The position numbers and the translations under genes are program-made. The notes beneath the pieces were generated by a model. The model saw only the letters and a list, made by a program, of their open reading frames with translations. It did no database searches and was not told where the DNA came from. Of a DNA stretch of 64,000 nucleotides, positions 9,139 through 18,161 are shown piece by piece; positions within the stretch are counted from its first letter, which is position 1, and each line of letters starts with the position of its first letter. The DNA is from Paraburkholderia sprentiae WSM5005 (GTDB taxonomy: Bacteria; Pseudomonadota; Gammaproteobacteria; Burkholderiales; Burkholderiaceae): positions 2,046,001 to 2,110,000 of the forward strand of contig NZ_CP017562.2 in assembly GCF_001865575.2 (NCBI RefSeq), written 5' to 3'.

Positions 9139-11736
9139 TCAGGCTGCTGCCTTGGTCGACTCGAGAAAGTCCTGTGCGAAACGCTGCAGCACGCCGCCGG
9201 CTTCGTAGATCGATACTTCTTCGGCCGTATCGAGCCGGCAGGTCACCGGCACTTCGACGCGCTCGCCATTGCGGCGATGAATCACCAGCGTCAGGTCGGC
9301 GCGCGGCTTGCGCTCGCCGATCACCTCGAACGTCTCGGTGCCGTCGATGCCGAGCGTCAGACGATTCACGCCGGGCTTGAATTCGAGCGGCAACACGCCC
9401 ATGCCGACGAGGTTCGTGCGGTGAATCCGCTCGAAGCCTTCCGCGACGATCGCTTCGGTGCCCGCCAGCCGCACGCCCTTCGCTGCCCAGTCGCGCGACG
9501 AACCCTGGCCATAGTCGGCGCCCGCGATCACGATCAGCGGCTGCTTGCGCTCCATATACGTTTCGATCGCTTCCCACATGCGCGTGACCTTGCCCTCGGG
9601 CTCGATGCGGGCGAGCGAACCGGCCTTCACCTGGCCGTTCTCGAGCACCATCTCGTTCTTCAGCGTCGGATTTGCGAAGGTCGCGCGCTGCGCGGTCAGG
9701 TGATCGCCGCGGTGCGTCGCATACGAGTTGAAGTCCTCTTCGGGCAAGCCCATTTTCGTCAGGTATTCGCCGGCCGCACTGTCGGGCAGAATCGCATTCG
9801 AGGGCGACAGGTGATCCGTCGTGATGTTGTCGCCGAGCACGGCCAACGCGCGCATGCCCTTCAGCGTGCGCTCGCCGGCGAGCGCGCCTTCCCAGTACGG
9901 CGGACGGCGAATATAAGTGCTTTCTTCGCGCCAGTCGTACAGCGGATCGGCTTGCGCGCCAGTGTCGGCGGAGAGCGCGAACATCGGTTCATACACCTTG
10001 CGAAACTGCTCCGGCTTCACGCTCGCCGCGACGATCGCATCGACCTCCGCATCCGACGGCCAGAGATCTTTCAGCGTGACCGCATGACCGTCGGCATCGA
10101 CGCCGAGCACGTCCTTCTCGATGTCGAAGCGGATCGTGCCCGCGATCGCATAGGCGACCACGAGCGGCGGCGAGGCGAGAAACGCCTGCTTCGCGTACGG
10201 ATGGATCCGGCCGTCGAAGTTGCGGTTGCCCGACAGCACGGCGGTCGCATACAGATCGCGCTCGATCACTTCCTTCTGGATCACCGGGTCCAACGCGCCG
10301 GACATGCCGTTGCACGACGTGCACGCATACGCGACCACGCCGAAGCCCAGCTGTTCGAGTTCGGGCAGCAGCCCCGCCTCTTCCAGATACAGCGTGACCG
10401 CTTTCGAGCCAGGCGCGAGCGAGCTCTTGACCCACGGCTTACGCACGAGTCCGCGCCGGTTCGCGTTGCGTGCCACGAGGCCGGCCGCGATCATGTTGCG
10501 CGGATTGTTCGTATTGGTGCAGCTCGTGATCGCCGCGATGATCACCGCGCCGTCCGGCATCAGACCCGGCTCGTTCTCGACCTTGCCGCTGACGCCGCGC
10601 GCGGCCAGCTCCGACACCGGCAAGCGGCGATGCGGATTCGACGGCCCGGCGAGCGTGCGCACCACGCTCGACAGATCGAACTTCAGCACGCGCTCGTACT
10701 CGGCGTGGTTCAGCGTATCGGCCCACAGGCCGGTTTGCTTCGCATAGGTTTCGACGAGTCGGACGAGCTCGTCGTCGCGGCCGGTCAGCTTCAGGTAGCG
10801 GATAGTCTGCTCGTCGATGTAGAACATCGCGGCGGTGGCACCGAACTCGGGCGCCATATTCGCGATCGTCGCGCGATCGCCCAGGGTCAGGTTCGCGGCG
10901 CCTTCGCCGTAAAACTCGAGGTACGCGCCGACCACCTTCTGCTTGCGCAAAAATTCGGTCAACGACAACACCACGTCGGTCGCGGTGATGCCCTCGCCTG
11001 GCTTGCCGCTCAGCTCCACGCCGACGATGTCGGGCAGTCGCATGTACGACGCGCGGCCGAGCATCACGCTCTCCGCTTCGAGCCCGCCGACGCCGATCGC
11101 GATCACGCCGAGCGCGTCGACCATCGGCGTATGCGAGTCGGTGCCGACGAGTGTGTCGGGAAACGCGACGCCGTCCTTCACCTGCACGACCGGGCTCATG
11201 CGCTCGAGGTTGATCTGATGCAGGATGCCGTTGCCCGGCGGAATCACGTCGACGTTGCGAAACGCGCGCTTGGTCCAGTTGATGAAATGGAAGCGGTCTT
11301 CGTTGCGGCGATCTTCGATCGCGCGATTCTTCGCGAACGCGTCGGGATCAAAACCGCCGCATTCAACCGCCAACGAGTGATCGACGACCAGCTGCGTCGG
11401 CACCACCGGATTCACGAGCGCCGGATCGCCGCCTTGCGCGGCGATCGCATCGCGCAGACCCGCCAGATCGACGAGCGCGGTCTGGCCGAGAATGTCGTGA
11501 CACACGACGCGCGCCGGGAACCATGGAAAATCGAGCTCCCGTTTGCGCTCGATGATCTGTTTCAGCGAAGCGATCAGCGTCACCGGATCGCAGCGGCGTA
11601 CCAGGTTTTCGGCGAGCACGCGCGACGTGTACGGCAGCCTGTCGTAGGCGCCGGGCTCGATCGCATCGACCGCGGCACGCGTATCGAAGAAGTCGAGCTC
11701 GGTGCCCGGAAGGCGTTTGCGGTTGGCAGTATTCAT
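9139..11736 (-). CDS. acnD: Fe/S-dependent 2-methylcitrate dehydratase AcnD
   Basis: The 865-residue aconitase-superfamily enzyme dehydrates 2-methylcitrate to 2-methylaconitate in propionyl-CoA breakdown. The [4Fe-4S] ligands are visible as ITSCTNTNNPRNM and, about 70 residues later, ACTSCNGMSGALDP (C-x-x-C). The C-terminal swivel domain carries YGQGSSRDWAAKG. The N-terminus MNTANRKRLPGTELDFFDTR is typical of AcnD rather than AcnA. It sits 112 bp after prpC and 73 bp before prpF and needs PrpF for function. Length fits the family. Confidence 0.96.
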   Translation of the reverse strand: MNTANRKRLPGTELDFFDTRAAVDAIEPGAYDRLPYTSRVLAENLVRRCDPVTLIASLKQIIERKRELDFPWFPARVVCHDILGQTALVDLAGLRDAIAAQGGDPALVNPVVPTQLVVDHSLAVECGGFDPDAFAKNRAIEDRRNEDRFHFINWTKRAFRNVDVIPPGNGILHQINLERMSPVVQVKDGVAFPDTLVGTDSHTPMVDALGVIAIGVGGLEAESVMLGRASYMRLPDIVGVELSGKPGEGITATDVVLSLTEFLRKQKVVGAYLEFYGEGAANLTLGDRATIANMAPEFGATAAMFYIDEQTIRYLKLTGRDDELVRLVETYAKQTGLWADTLNHAEYERVLKFDLSSVVRTLAGPSNPHRRLPVSELAARGVSGKVENEPGLMPDGAVIIAAITSCTNTNNPRNMIAAGLVARNANRRGLVRKPWVKSSLAPGSKAVTLYLEEAGLLPELEQLGFGVVAYACTSCNGMSGALDPVIQKEVIERDLYATAVLSGNRNFDGRIHPYAKQAFLASPPLVVAYAIAGTIRFDIEKDVLGVDADGHAVTLKDLWPSDAEVDAIVAASVKPEQFRKVYEPMFALSADTGAQADPLYDWREESTYIRRPPYWEGALAGERTLKGMRALAVLGDNITTDHLSPSNAILPDSAAGEYLTKMGLPEEDFNSYATHRGDHLTAQRATFANPTLKNEMVLENGQVKAGSLARIEPEGKVTRMWEAIETYMERKQPLIVIAGADYGQGSSRDWAAKGVRLAGTEAIVAEGFERIHRTNLVGMGVLPLEFKPGVNRLTLGIDGTETFEVIGERKPRADLTLVIHRRNGERVEVPVTCRLDTAEEVSIYEAGGVLQRFAQDFLESTKAAA

Positions 11737-11760
11737 GACGTAGGGACAGGACGGTTAGCG

Positions 11761-11784
11761 GCCGCCGGACAGTATGCCGGCGGC
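11761..11784 (-). other. Intercistronic hairpin between prpC and acnD
   Basis: GCCGCCGG and CCGGCGGC form a perfect 8-bp stem around ACAGTATG in the 112-bp prpC-acnD gap. With no U-tract, it is better read as an mRNA-stabilising or partial attenuation element than as a full terminator, since the downstream genes belong to the same pathway. Confidence 0.45.
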
Positions 11785-11848
11785 GTCGGGCGGCGCTTCA
11801 CTCGCGCGGCCGGCCGGATAGTGCGGGTAGTTTAGCTCGCAGCTCAGC

Positions 11849-13018
11849 TCAAACGCGCTTCGCCAGCGGCACGAACGGCAGATCGTCCGGTCCGGTGTAA
11901 TTCGCGCTCGGCCGGATGATCTTGTTGTCGACGCGCTGCTCGATGATGTGCGCGCTCCATCCCGCCGTACGCGAGATCACGAACAGCGGCGTGAACATCG
12001 CGGTCGGCACGCCCATCATGTGATACGACACCGCGCTGAACCAGTCCAGGTTCGGGAACATCTTCTTCGCGTCCCACATCACCGATTCGAGCCGCTCGGC
12101 GATCGAGAACAGCTTCAGATTGCCGGCTTCCTTCGACAGCTTTTTCGCGACTTCCTTGATCACCTTGTTGCGCGGGTCCGAGATCGTGTACACCGGATGG
12201 CCGAAGCCGATCACGACTTCCCTGTTCCCGACGCGGCGGCGGATGTCGGCTTCGGCCTCGTCGGGCGTCTGGTAGCGCGACTGGATCTCGAACGCGGCTT
12301 CATTGGCGCCACCGTGTTTCGGGCCGCGCAGCGCGCCGATCGCGCCGGTGATCGCCGAGTAGATGTCCGAGCCCGTGCCCGCGATCACGCGGCCGGTGAA
12401 CGTCGACGCGTTGAACTCGTGCTCCGCATACAGGTTCAGCGACACATGCATCGCGTCGACCCACGCCTTCGACGGCGCGACGCCATGCAGCAGATGCAGG
12501 AAGTGGCCGCCGATCGAATCGTCGTCGGTTTCGACTTCGATGCGCTTGCCGTTGTGCGAGTAGTGATACCAGTACAGCAGCATCGAGCCGAGCGAGGCCA
12601 TCAGCTTGTCGGCGATGTCGCGCGCGCCGGGCAGGTTGTGATCGTCCTTCTCCGGCAGCACGGTGCCGAGCACCGACACGCCGGTGCGCATCACGTCCAT
12701 CGGATGCGCGGCGGCGGGAATCCATTCGAGCGCGGCCTTCACGTTGGCGGGCAGCCCGCGCATCGACTTCAGCTTGGTCTTGTACGCGCCCAGTTCGACC
12801 TGGGTCGGCAGCTTGCCGTGCACCAGCAGATGCGCGACTTCCTCGAACTCGCACGCGCTAGCGATATCGAGAATGTCGTAGCCGCGATAGTGCAGATCGT
12901 TGCCGGTCTTGCCGACCGTGCACAGCGCGGTGTTGCCCGCGGTCACACCGGACAGTGCGACGGATTTTTTCGGCTTGAAAGCGCCTGCGTTCGGCGTGCT
13001 GTTGTCTGCTTCGCTCAT
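11849..13018 (-). CDS. prpC: 2-methylcitrate synthase PrpC
   Basis: The 389-residue citrate-synthase-family enzyme condenses propionyl-CoA with oxaloacetate. The conserved catalytic regions are the [17 protein letters not shown] block, GGANEAAFE and [14 protein letters not shown]. The N-terminus [20 protein letters not shown] is characteristic of PrpC. The start at 13018 (MSEADNST) is chosen over far-upstream in-frame starts because conserved sequence begins shortly after it and the upstream part lies in the regulatory region. It is the first gene of the prp operon here; methylisocitrate lyase (prpB), which often leads such operons, is missing. Confidence 0.96.
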   Translation of the reverse strand: MSEADNSTPNAGAFKPKKSVALSGVTAGNTALCTVGKTGNDLHYRGYDILDIASACEFEEVAHLLVHGKLPTQVELGAYKTKLKSMRGLPANVKAALEWIPAAAHPMDVMRTGVSVLGTVLPEKDDHNLPGARDIADKLMASLGSMLLYWYHYSHNGKRIEVETDDDSIGGHFLHLLHGVAPSKAWVDAMHVSLNLYAEHEFNASTFTGRVIAGTGSDIYSAITGAIGALRGPKHGGANEAAFEIQSRYQTPDEAEADIRRRVGNREVVIGFGHPVYTISDPRNKVIKEVAKKLSKEAGNLKLFSIAERLESVMWDAKKMFPNLDWFSAVSYHMMGVPTAMFTPLFVISRTAGWSAHIIEQRVDNKIIRPSANYTGPDDLPFVPLAKRV

Positions 13019-13134
13019 TGATCGTCTCCGGAACGGGTTGGAATGTGGCCACTGTTTCAACTGGACCACCTTGTGAGCAAAGAATGGGCCATGCCGCGGA
13101 CCGCCGGCTAAGTGCATGATTTGACGCCGGTCTC

Positions 13135-13151
13135 GCCAAACGATCGTGCCA
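13135..13151 (-). promoter_or_regulatory. Candidate sigma-54 promoter for prpC-acnD-prpF
   Basis: On the minus strand TGGCACG (13151-13145) matches the -24 element exactly. The -12 side reads TTTGGC instead of TTGC at the usual spacing, so the match is partial. It is about 117 bp upstream of the prpC start and faces prpC. PrpR-type activators work with sigma-54, which supports the call. Confidence 0.5.
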
Positions 13152-13166
13152 GACGCCGCACATCGC

Positions 13167-13203
13167 ATTTCATAAATGAAATTGCGGATTTCAATCCGGC
13201 AAT
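13167..13203. promoter_or_regulatory. Two tandem inverted repeats, candidate PrpR binding sites
   Basis: ATTTCAT-AA-ATGAAAT (13167-13182) is a perfect inverted repeat. It is followed directly by GGATT-TC-AATCC (13186-13197), which is nested inside ATTGC...GCAAT (13181-13203). Both lie between prpR and prpC, just upstream of the candidate -24 box, where enhancer-type sites of a sigma-54 activator would sit. Binding by PrpR is inferred. Confidence 0.5.
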
Positions 13204-13253
13204 GAATACCCGCATAATAGACACCTACCCTACCCCGCCGCGAGCCGCCGACC

Positions 13254-15212
13254 GTGAGCACGCCTCTTTACGAACCGCCGCAGCGTCCCCGCGTCTGGGC
13301 GCTCAGCATCAGCCGCCTACGCGATCTGTTCTTCGACATCGCCGGCGAATATGTGGAACGCGCGGATGTTCGCATCGTGTCGCACGCCTTCGAAGACGCC
13401 GTGCGCGAAATCGAAGCCGCGGGCGCCGCGCGTCCCGACGTCGTGCTCGCGGGCGGCTCGAACGGCGCGTATCTGAAGACGCGGGTGTCGGTGCCGGTCG
13501 TGCGGATCAACCCGACCGGCTACGACGTGATGCATGCGCTCGCGCGCGCGCGTCGCGAAGGCGCGCGCGTCGCGCTCGTCACGCACGGCGACACGCCCGA
13601 CGAAGTGCATCGCTTCGCCGCCGCATACGCGCTCGACGTCACGTTCGCGTCGTATCAGTCGGCGCAGGACGCCGAGAGCGTCGTGCTCGATCTCAGCGAT
13701 CGCGGCATCGACGTCGTGGTCGGACCTGGGTTGGTCACCGACATCGCCGCGAGCGCGGGTATGGGGGCGGTATTTCTGTACTCGCGCGCGTCGGTGCGCG
13801 CCGGCTTCGACACCGCACTCGAAGTCGCGCAGGCGACGCGCCGCGAAACCGTGCGACGTCAGCGGCTCGACACGCTGCTGCAACATCTGCGCGACGGCGT
13901 GGTCGCGCTCGATGCGCAAGGCCGCGTCGAGGTTATGAACCAGCGTCTCGCGAGCGTACTCGGCATCGACGCTGCGAAGGCGGCCGGCCGCGCGCTGCAC
14001 GATCTCGCGCCGGACCTCGCGGGCAGTCTGCCGGATGCCGACGGCGACAGCTTCTGCACGGTGCGCGGCGCGAGCTATGTCGTGCATCGGGGGCCGCTCG
14101 CGAGCGCCGGCGCGGCGGCGGGCACCGTGCTGACGTTTCAGGAATCGCGCGCGGTCGAGCGGCTCGATCGCACGCTGCGTGCGCGTCAACGCGTGCAGCA
14201 GTTCACCGCGCGTTACCGGCTCGACGATATCGTCGGCGCGTCGGCATCGATCGAACGGGTGCGCGCGCTGGTCACGCGTTATGCGAGGTCGGACGCGACC
14301 GTGCTGATTCTCGGCGAGAGCGGCACCGGCAAGGAGATGGTCGCGCAGAGCATGCATCAACTGAGCGCGCGGCGCGACTTCGCGTTCGTCGCGATCAACT
14401 GCGGCGCGTTTCCGGAGGCGTTGCTCGAAAGCGAGCTGTTCGGCTACGAGGAAGGCGCGTTCACCGGCGCGCGCAAGGGCGGCAAGGCGGGGCTGATCGA
14501 AGTCGCGCATCGCGGCACGCTGTTTCTCGACGAGATCGGCGAGATGCCATTGCCGTTGCAAAGCCGTCTGTTGCGCGTATTACAGGAGCGCGAGGTGGTG
14601 CGGCTCGGTTCGACGGAGCCGATGCGCGTCGATATCCGCGTCGTCGCGGCGACGCATCGCGCGCTAACCGACAGCGTTGCCGCCGGCAGTTTCCGCGCCG
14701 ATCTGTATTACCGGCTCAACATTCTCAGCATCGCGTTGCCGCCGCTGCGCGAACGGCCGAACGACCTGCTGCCGCTCGCCGCCGAGCTGTTGCGCCAGGC
14801 GGCTGCGCGCGAGCGGAGGCTGGCTGCACGCGTGCCCGACGCGGCTACCGCCGCGCGCATGCTCGAGGGTTTGGGCGCGGCATTGCGGCGCTATGCGTGG
14901 CCGGGCAATGTGCGCGAGTTGCAGAACGTGATCGAGCGGATCGCGGTCGAGCTGGCGGATAGCGATGCGGATACGGATGCAAGCGCGGCGCTCGTCACGC
15001 GCGACATGCTGCGTGCAATCGCGCCGGAGATCGTCGAGCCCATCGCGAGCGCGAAGCCGGCGGCGCTGACGCTGCGCGAGCGCAGCCGTCATATCGAAGC
15101 CGATGAAATCCGCGCGGTGCTCGCGGTTCACGACGGCGATCGCGATGCGGCTTGCGCCGCGTTGGGCATCAGCAAGACGACGTTGTGGCGCAAGCTGAAT
15201 TCGGGGCGTTAG
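13254..15212 (+). CDS. prpR: Sigma-54-dependent propionate catabolism activator PrpR
   Basis: The 652-residue regulator has a PrpR N-terminal ligand-sensing domain (residues ~10-180, 2-methylcitrate in characterised homologues), a PAS-like segment (~205-300) and an AAA+ domain. Walker A GESGTGKE lies at ~354 and the sigma-54 contact loop GAFTGA at ~400. A Fis-type helix-turn-helix ([17 protein letters not shown]) sits at the very C-terminus. The start is a GTG at 13254, the only sensible in-frame start before conserved sequence. It is transcribed away from prpC and should activate that operon when propionate is present. Confidence 0.95.
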   Translation: MSTPLYEPPQRPRVWALSISRLRDLFFDIAGEYVERADVRIVSHAFEDAVREIEAAGAARPDVVLAGGSNGAYLKTRVSVPVVRINPTGYDVMHALARARREGARVALVTHGDTPDEVHRFAAAYALDVTFASYQSAQDAESVVLDLSDRGIDVVVGPGLVTDIAASAGMGAVFLYSRASVRAGFDTALEVAQATRRETVRRQRLDTLLQHLRDGVVALDAQGRVEVMNQRLASVLGIDAAKAAGRALHDLAPDLAGSLPDADGDSFCTVRGASYVVHRGPLASAGAAAGTVLTFQESRAVERLDRTLRARQRVQQFTARYRLDDIVGASASIERVRALVTRYARSDATVLILGESGTGKEMVAQSMHQLSARRDFAFVAINCGAFPEALLESELFGYEEGAFTGARKGGKAGLIEVAHRGTLFLDEIGEMPLPLQSRLLRVLQEREVVRLGSTEPMRVDIRVVAATHRALTDSVAAGSFRADLYYRLNILSIALPPLRERPNDLLPLAAELLRQAAARERRLAARVPDAATAARMLEGLGAALRRYAWPGNVRELQNVIERIAVELADSDADTDASAALVTRDMLRAIAPEIVEPIASAKPAALTLRERSRHIEADEIRAVLAVHDGDRDAACAALGISKTTLWRKLNSGR

Positions 15213-15310
15213 GCTTGGGGCGGGGTCTGAAGCGCTGCGCCGGAACGCCGGATCGGGACGCCTCGCGATAGACGATCGAAAAGCTTTGCTAGCCCTTTCG
15301 TCCGAGATGA

Positions 15311-15739
15311 TTACGGTCTGACTGCTCGTACGATCACGCCGTTCCAGCCGAACACGACGCGATGCGCATCCATACGGAATATGGCCGCGCAATTGTCGCT
15401 GTCGAGCAGTAGGGTCTTCGCGGGCAAGCCGGTATCTTCGAGGTTGATGCCGTAATAGTCTTTCAGCTTCGGCGCGGTATCGACCGTGCGAACGCTGAAA
15501 CCGTTGTGCGGACGGCAGCGCTCGCCCGCAAATTCCATCTGACCGGTCGATATGCTCAAGACGGCGCCAAGCAGCTTTTTTGCCTCCGGTATGCCTCCGG
15601 AAACATCGCTGTATCCAACCACATCGGTAACGGTCCATTTTCCATTGAATGATGAGGGGGTGGCCGTCGGCTCGGTCGCGAAGCAGGTGGTCGCAGTCAA
15701 GCAAATGATCAGCGCTAGATATAGTGGTTTGAGCGTCAC
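15311..15739 (-). CDS. Small exported protein coupled to a lysozyme gene; candidate immunity protein
   Basis: The 142-residue protein of unknown family has a clear Sec signal peptide (LYLALIICLTATTCFA, cleavage before TEPTA). The mature part is beta-rich (FNGKWTVTDVVGYSD, MDAHRVVFGWNGVIV) with two cysteines. Its GTG start shares GTGA with the TGA of the upstream lysozyme gene, so the two are translationally coupled. A periplasmic protein expressed one-to-one with a peptidoglycan-cutting enzyme fits an inhibitor or immunity role, but this is inferred from arrangement only. It has no recognisable homology to PliI, MliC or Tsi families by eye. Confidence 0.7.
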   Translation of the reverse strand: MTLKPLYLALIICLTATTCFATEPTATPSSFNGKWTVTDVVGYSDVSGGIPEAKKLLGAVLSISTGQMEFAGERCRPHNGFSVRTVDTAPKLKDYYGINLEDTGLPAKTLLLDSDNCAAIFRMDAHRVVFGWNGVIVRAVRP

Positions 15740-16257
15740 GGCCGCTGCATCCTGAAAGGCGCCGATTCACGCACTCGCCGATTCGCGAGTCCCCGACTCC
15801 TGCGCGGCGGCCCAATCGGGCGCCCTCGCCGATCGCGCGGGGTCACCATTACATTGAGTGACATATGGTGCGCGACACCCTCCATATCGCCCCGATTTGC
15901 AGGGTCCAACGTCTCTCGCGTATTCCGATTTGTCGAGTTATATGCGAAAGAGACCGCCGCGTCGAACTGCGCTTGTGTCAGCGGGTGCTCGGTGACCGTT
16001 GCCCTAACGAGCCGCTCGGCGTCGTGAACGCGGGCCGTTAAGATAGCGTTCACCTGTTCCGGCAAGACCGCGCGCTGCAACTCCCCAGGCGTGCAGGGCC
16101 CGAGGTGCGCCAGCGTTCCCACGCCCCATGTGCAGTTTCCGTTGACGGGCGCATCGTTGTAGTAGTGCATGACCACGCCCTCGTTGACCCTGAGTGCGGC
16201 GTAACCTTCAGCGCTCATCTTCATTGCGTCGTTTGCGCGCGGGGTATCTGCTGCCAT
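15736..16257 (-). CDS. GH24 (T4-type) lysozyme without signal peptide; candidate secreted effector
   Basis: The 173-residue muramidase has the T4-lysozyme triad recognisable as Glu26, Asp35 and Thr43 in NEGVVMHYYND...NCTWGVGTL. A second conserved helix LTQAQFDAAVSFAYN fits endolysins. There is no signal peptide or signal-anchor, and no holin or other phage gene is nearby. The start at 16257 is set by GGGAG six bases upstream. The C-terminus is Arg/Pro-rich. It may be a phage-derived endolysin kept alone, or the toxic half of an effector-immunity pair with the overlapping exported protein. Catalytic competence is supported; the delivery route is not visible. Confidence 0.8.
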   Translation of the reverse strand: MAADTPRANDAMKMSAEGYAALRVNEGVVMHYYNDAPVNGNCTWGVGTLAHLGPCTPGELQRAVLPEQVNAILTARVHDAERLVRATVTEHPLTQAQFDAAVSFAYNSTNRNTRETLDPANRGDMEGVAHHMSLNVMVTPRDRRGRPIGPPRRSRGLANRRVRESAPFRMQRP

Positions 16258-16538
16258 CTTATCTCCCAAGAAATAAATGCCCCGGTGACAGCGATTGACA
16301 ACTTGCTCGCCGCCCCAGAGGCAAACAAATTTACCACCGCTCGCCTTACTTGAAGCGCGATGCAGTTCATTTTGGGCCGTCGCCCATCTGACTGGAAAGC
16401 GCGCGAAGCGCACGACGCGATCCTGAAGGCGATCGAAGCGACGCTGAAGGGAGGGGAAGGCCCCCCAACGCGCGAGGCGACTGCCCGCGCAGTAATCGTT
16501 TCGACGCGAAGTGATGACGGCGTAACCCTGATGCGCCG

Positions 16539-18161
16539 TTAGCGACAGTTGCGCCGCTCGTAGAGCGACCATTCGGCCTCGTGCGTCACCAGCTCGACAT
16601 CGCATTCGCTATTGGCGAAGAAATTATTCGGCAATGGCCCTTCCTTGCGAACGAAGAAATAGCGGTACTGCCGGCCATTGTCCCTGGTCCAGTCGAAACG
16701 TCCCGGATCGTGTTCGAGCGTCAGGGGGGCGATGGGCATCATGCCCGGCCTGAAGCGCGCGATCTGCGGCACGTAAGTCGCGAAGTTCGGATCGACGAAA
16801 CCGTGTTTCTCCGCCTGATACCACAGCGACTGGTGCTCGTACGCAACCGGACTCCGGTATGCGGGACTCGCGCGATCGAAAATCAGGCTCAGCGCGCGTT
16901 GATTCGGTTCGGTCCGCGACAGCAGCTCGTCCAGCGGCGCATTTTCGACGGCGAAACGATGCAAGCGAATCGTCTGATCCGCAAAAAAGATCCAGCACCC
17001 GGCGATGATCAGCGCTTGCACGCCGACGCCAAGCAGCGCGCCCCCGGCCGAACCGGACGACGCACGGCGAGCGTCGCTCGCGGAGGTTTGCGGCGCGCAG
17101 AACATGAACGCATAGGCGGGCAGCAGAAACACCGCGAAACGGTGATACAGGTACGCCGTCTTCAGCGCCGTGCCGGGCACGAGGAACCACACAAACGCCA
17201 CCGCGAGCATCGGCACGATGACCGAGCGATCCGGATTGATCCTGTTGCGCCACAGCCACGGCGCGGCGAACATCAGCGCGACGAGCGGCAAATACGCGGC
17301 CACGCTTTTGTTCATGCCCCACACGTAGACGGGCAGCGAGAGCACCCGCGCCAGGTCGAAGCCCCATTTGAAGACGTCTACGCCGGGCACCGTCTGCCCG
17401 AGTAGCGGATCGGTCGCGCGGCTCCACCACATATACGCGAGGCACAGCACGCCGAGCGGTACGAACGGCGCGAGCGCGAGTATCTTGCGCGCGAGGGTCT
17501 TCTGTTTGAAGAGCACGAAGCCCGCGCCGATCACCATCGAGAACAGAAACACGAGCCCGTGACAGAAGAACAGCGCGGTGCCCGCAACGAACATCCATAC
17601 GCCCTTCCTGACGGACGACGCCTTCGCATAGTCGTGCGAGAGCCACATGAACAGAATGCCCAACGGTGTCGCGACCAGAAACGTATAGAAGCCCCACACG
17701 AAGGCGAAGCCGAAAAATCCCGGCACGAACAGCCAGTCGAGCCGTGGATCGCCGCCCAGATACCGGCGAAAGCCGACGCACGACGCCACGAACGCAAAGT
17801 ACGCGAGCATCAGCACGCCATTGAGCGCGGCGCCGATCGGCATCAGATACGTGAGCGGCAGCGCAAGGCCGTAGCCGACGAGGTACGGCGTTAGCAAATT
17901 GAGCTGCACGAGGTTTTGCCAGGGCGACGTATGCTCGAGCAGATCGCGCAGCAACATCACCTGTCCCGCGTGTTGCGGCAAGTCGACCAACGGCGGACGC
18001 GGTGCGATCCAGAACAAGGCTCCGCCATACAGCACGGTAACGATGAAAAGCACGCGCGGGAGAATTGCGGCGAGTCGGCCGGAGCGCGAAAACAGCGCGC
18101 CTGCGGACGCCGCGTCGACACCGGCACTCGCCGGCGCGGAACGATCGACGGGAGAATTCAT
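16539..18161 (-). CDS. Multi-pass membrane protein, GT-C-like glycosyltransferase candidate
   Basis: The 540-residue protein has about 10-11 hydrophobic segments and a soluble C-terminal ~150 residues. The first outside loop has acidic/His residues (PPLVDLPQHAGQ), as in GT-C enzymes that use polyprenyl-phosphate sugars. Its ATG overlaps the stop of the GtrB-like gene (ATGA), so the two are coupled. In Gtr systems the third component is a serotype-specific membrane transferase of this size, and this gene fits that slot next to GtrB and GtrA. No specific family is certain. The start at 18161 is supported by the overlap. Confidence 0.65.
   Translation of the reverse strand: MNSPVDRSAPASAGVDAASAGALFSRSGRLAAILPRVLFIVTVLYGGALFWIAPRPPLVDLPQHAGQVMLLRDLLEHTSPWQNLVQLNLLTPYLVGYGLALPLTYLMPIGAALNGVLMLAYFAFVASCVGFRRYLGGDPRLDWLFVPGFFGFAFVWGFYTFLVATPLGILFMWLSHDYAKASSVRKGVWMFVAGTALFFCHGLVFLFSMVIGAGFVLFKQKTLARKILALAPFVPLGVLCLAYMWWSRATDPLLGQTVPGVDVFKWGFDLARVLSLPVYVWGMNKSVAAYLPLVALMFAAPWLWRNRINPDRSVIVPMLAVAFVWFLVPGTALKTAYLYHRFAVFLLPAYAFMFCAPQTSASDARRASSGSAGGALLGVGVQALIIAGCWIFFADQTIRLHRFAVENAPLDELLSRTEPNQRALSLIFDRASPAYRSPVAYEHQSLWYQAEKHGFVDPNFATYVPQIARFRPGMMPIAPLTLEHDPGRFDWTRDNGRQYRYFFVRKEGPLPNNFFANSECDVELVTHEAEWSLYERRNCR

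Noticed and set aside
9085..11835. A very long plus-strand open frame opposite acnD, and similar long frames opposite prpC, the MFS genes and the EPS genes
   Set aside because: They are antisense shadows of GC-rich genes. They are Arg/His/Ala-rich with no domain, no signal and no ribosome site, while the opposite strand encodes complete recognised enzymes.
16360..16542. A 60-codon plus-strand frame between the lysozyme and the GT-C-like gene
   Set aside because: Only a weak GAAG upstream, no homology recognised, and overlap with the end of the GT-C-like gene. Not enough to call a gene.
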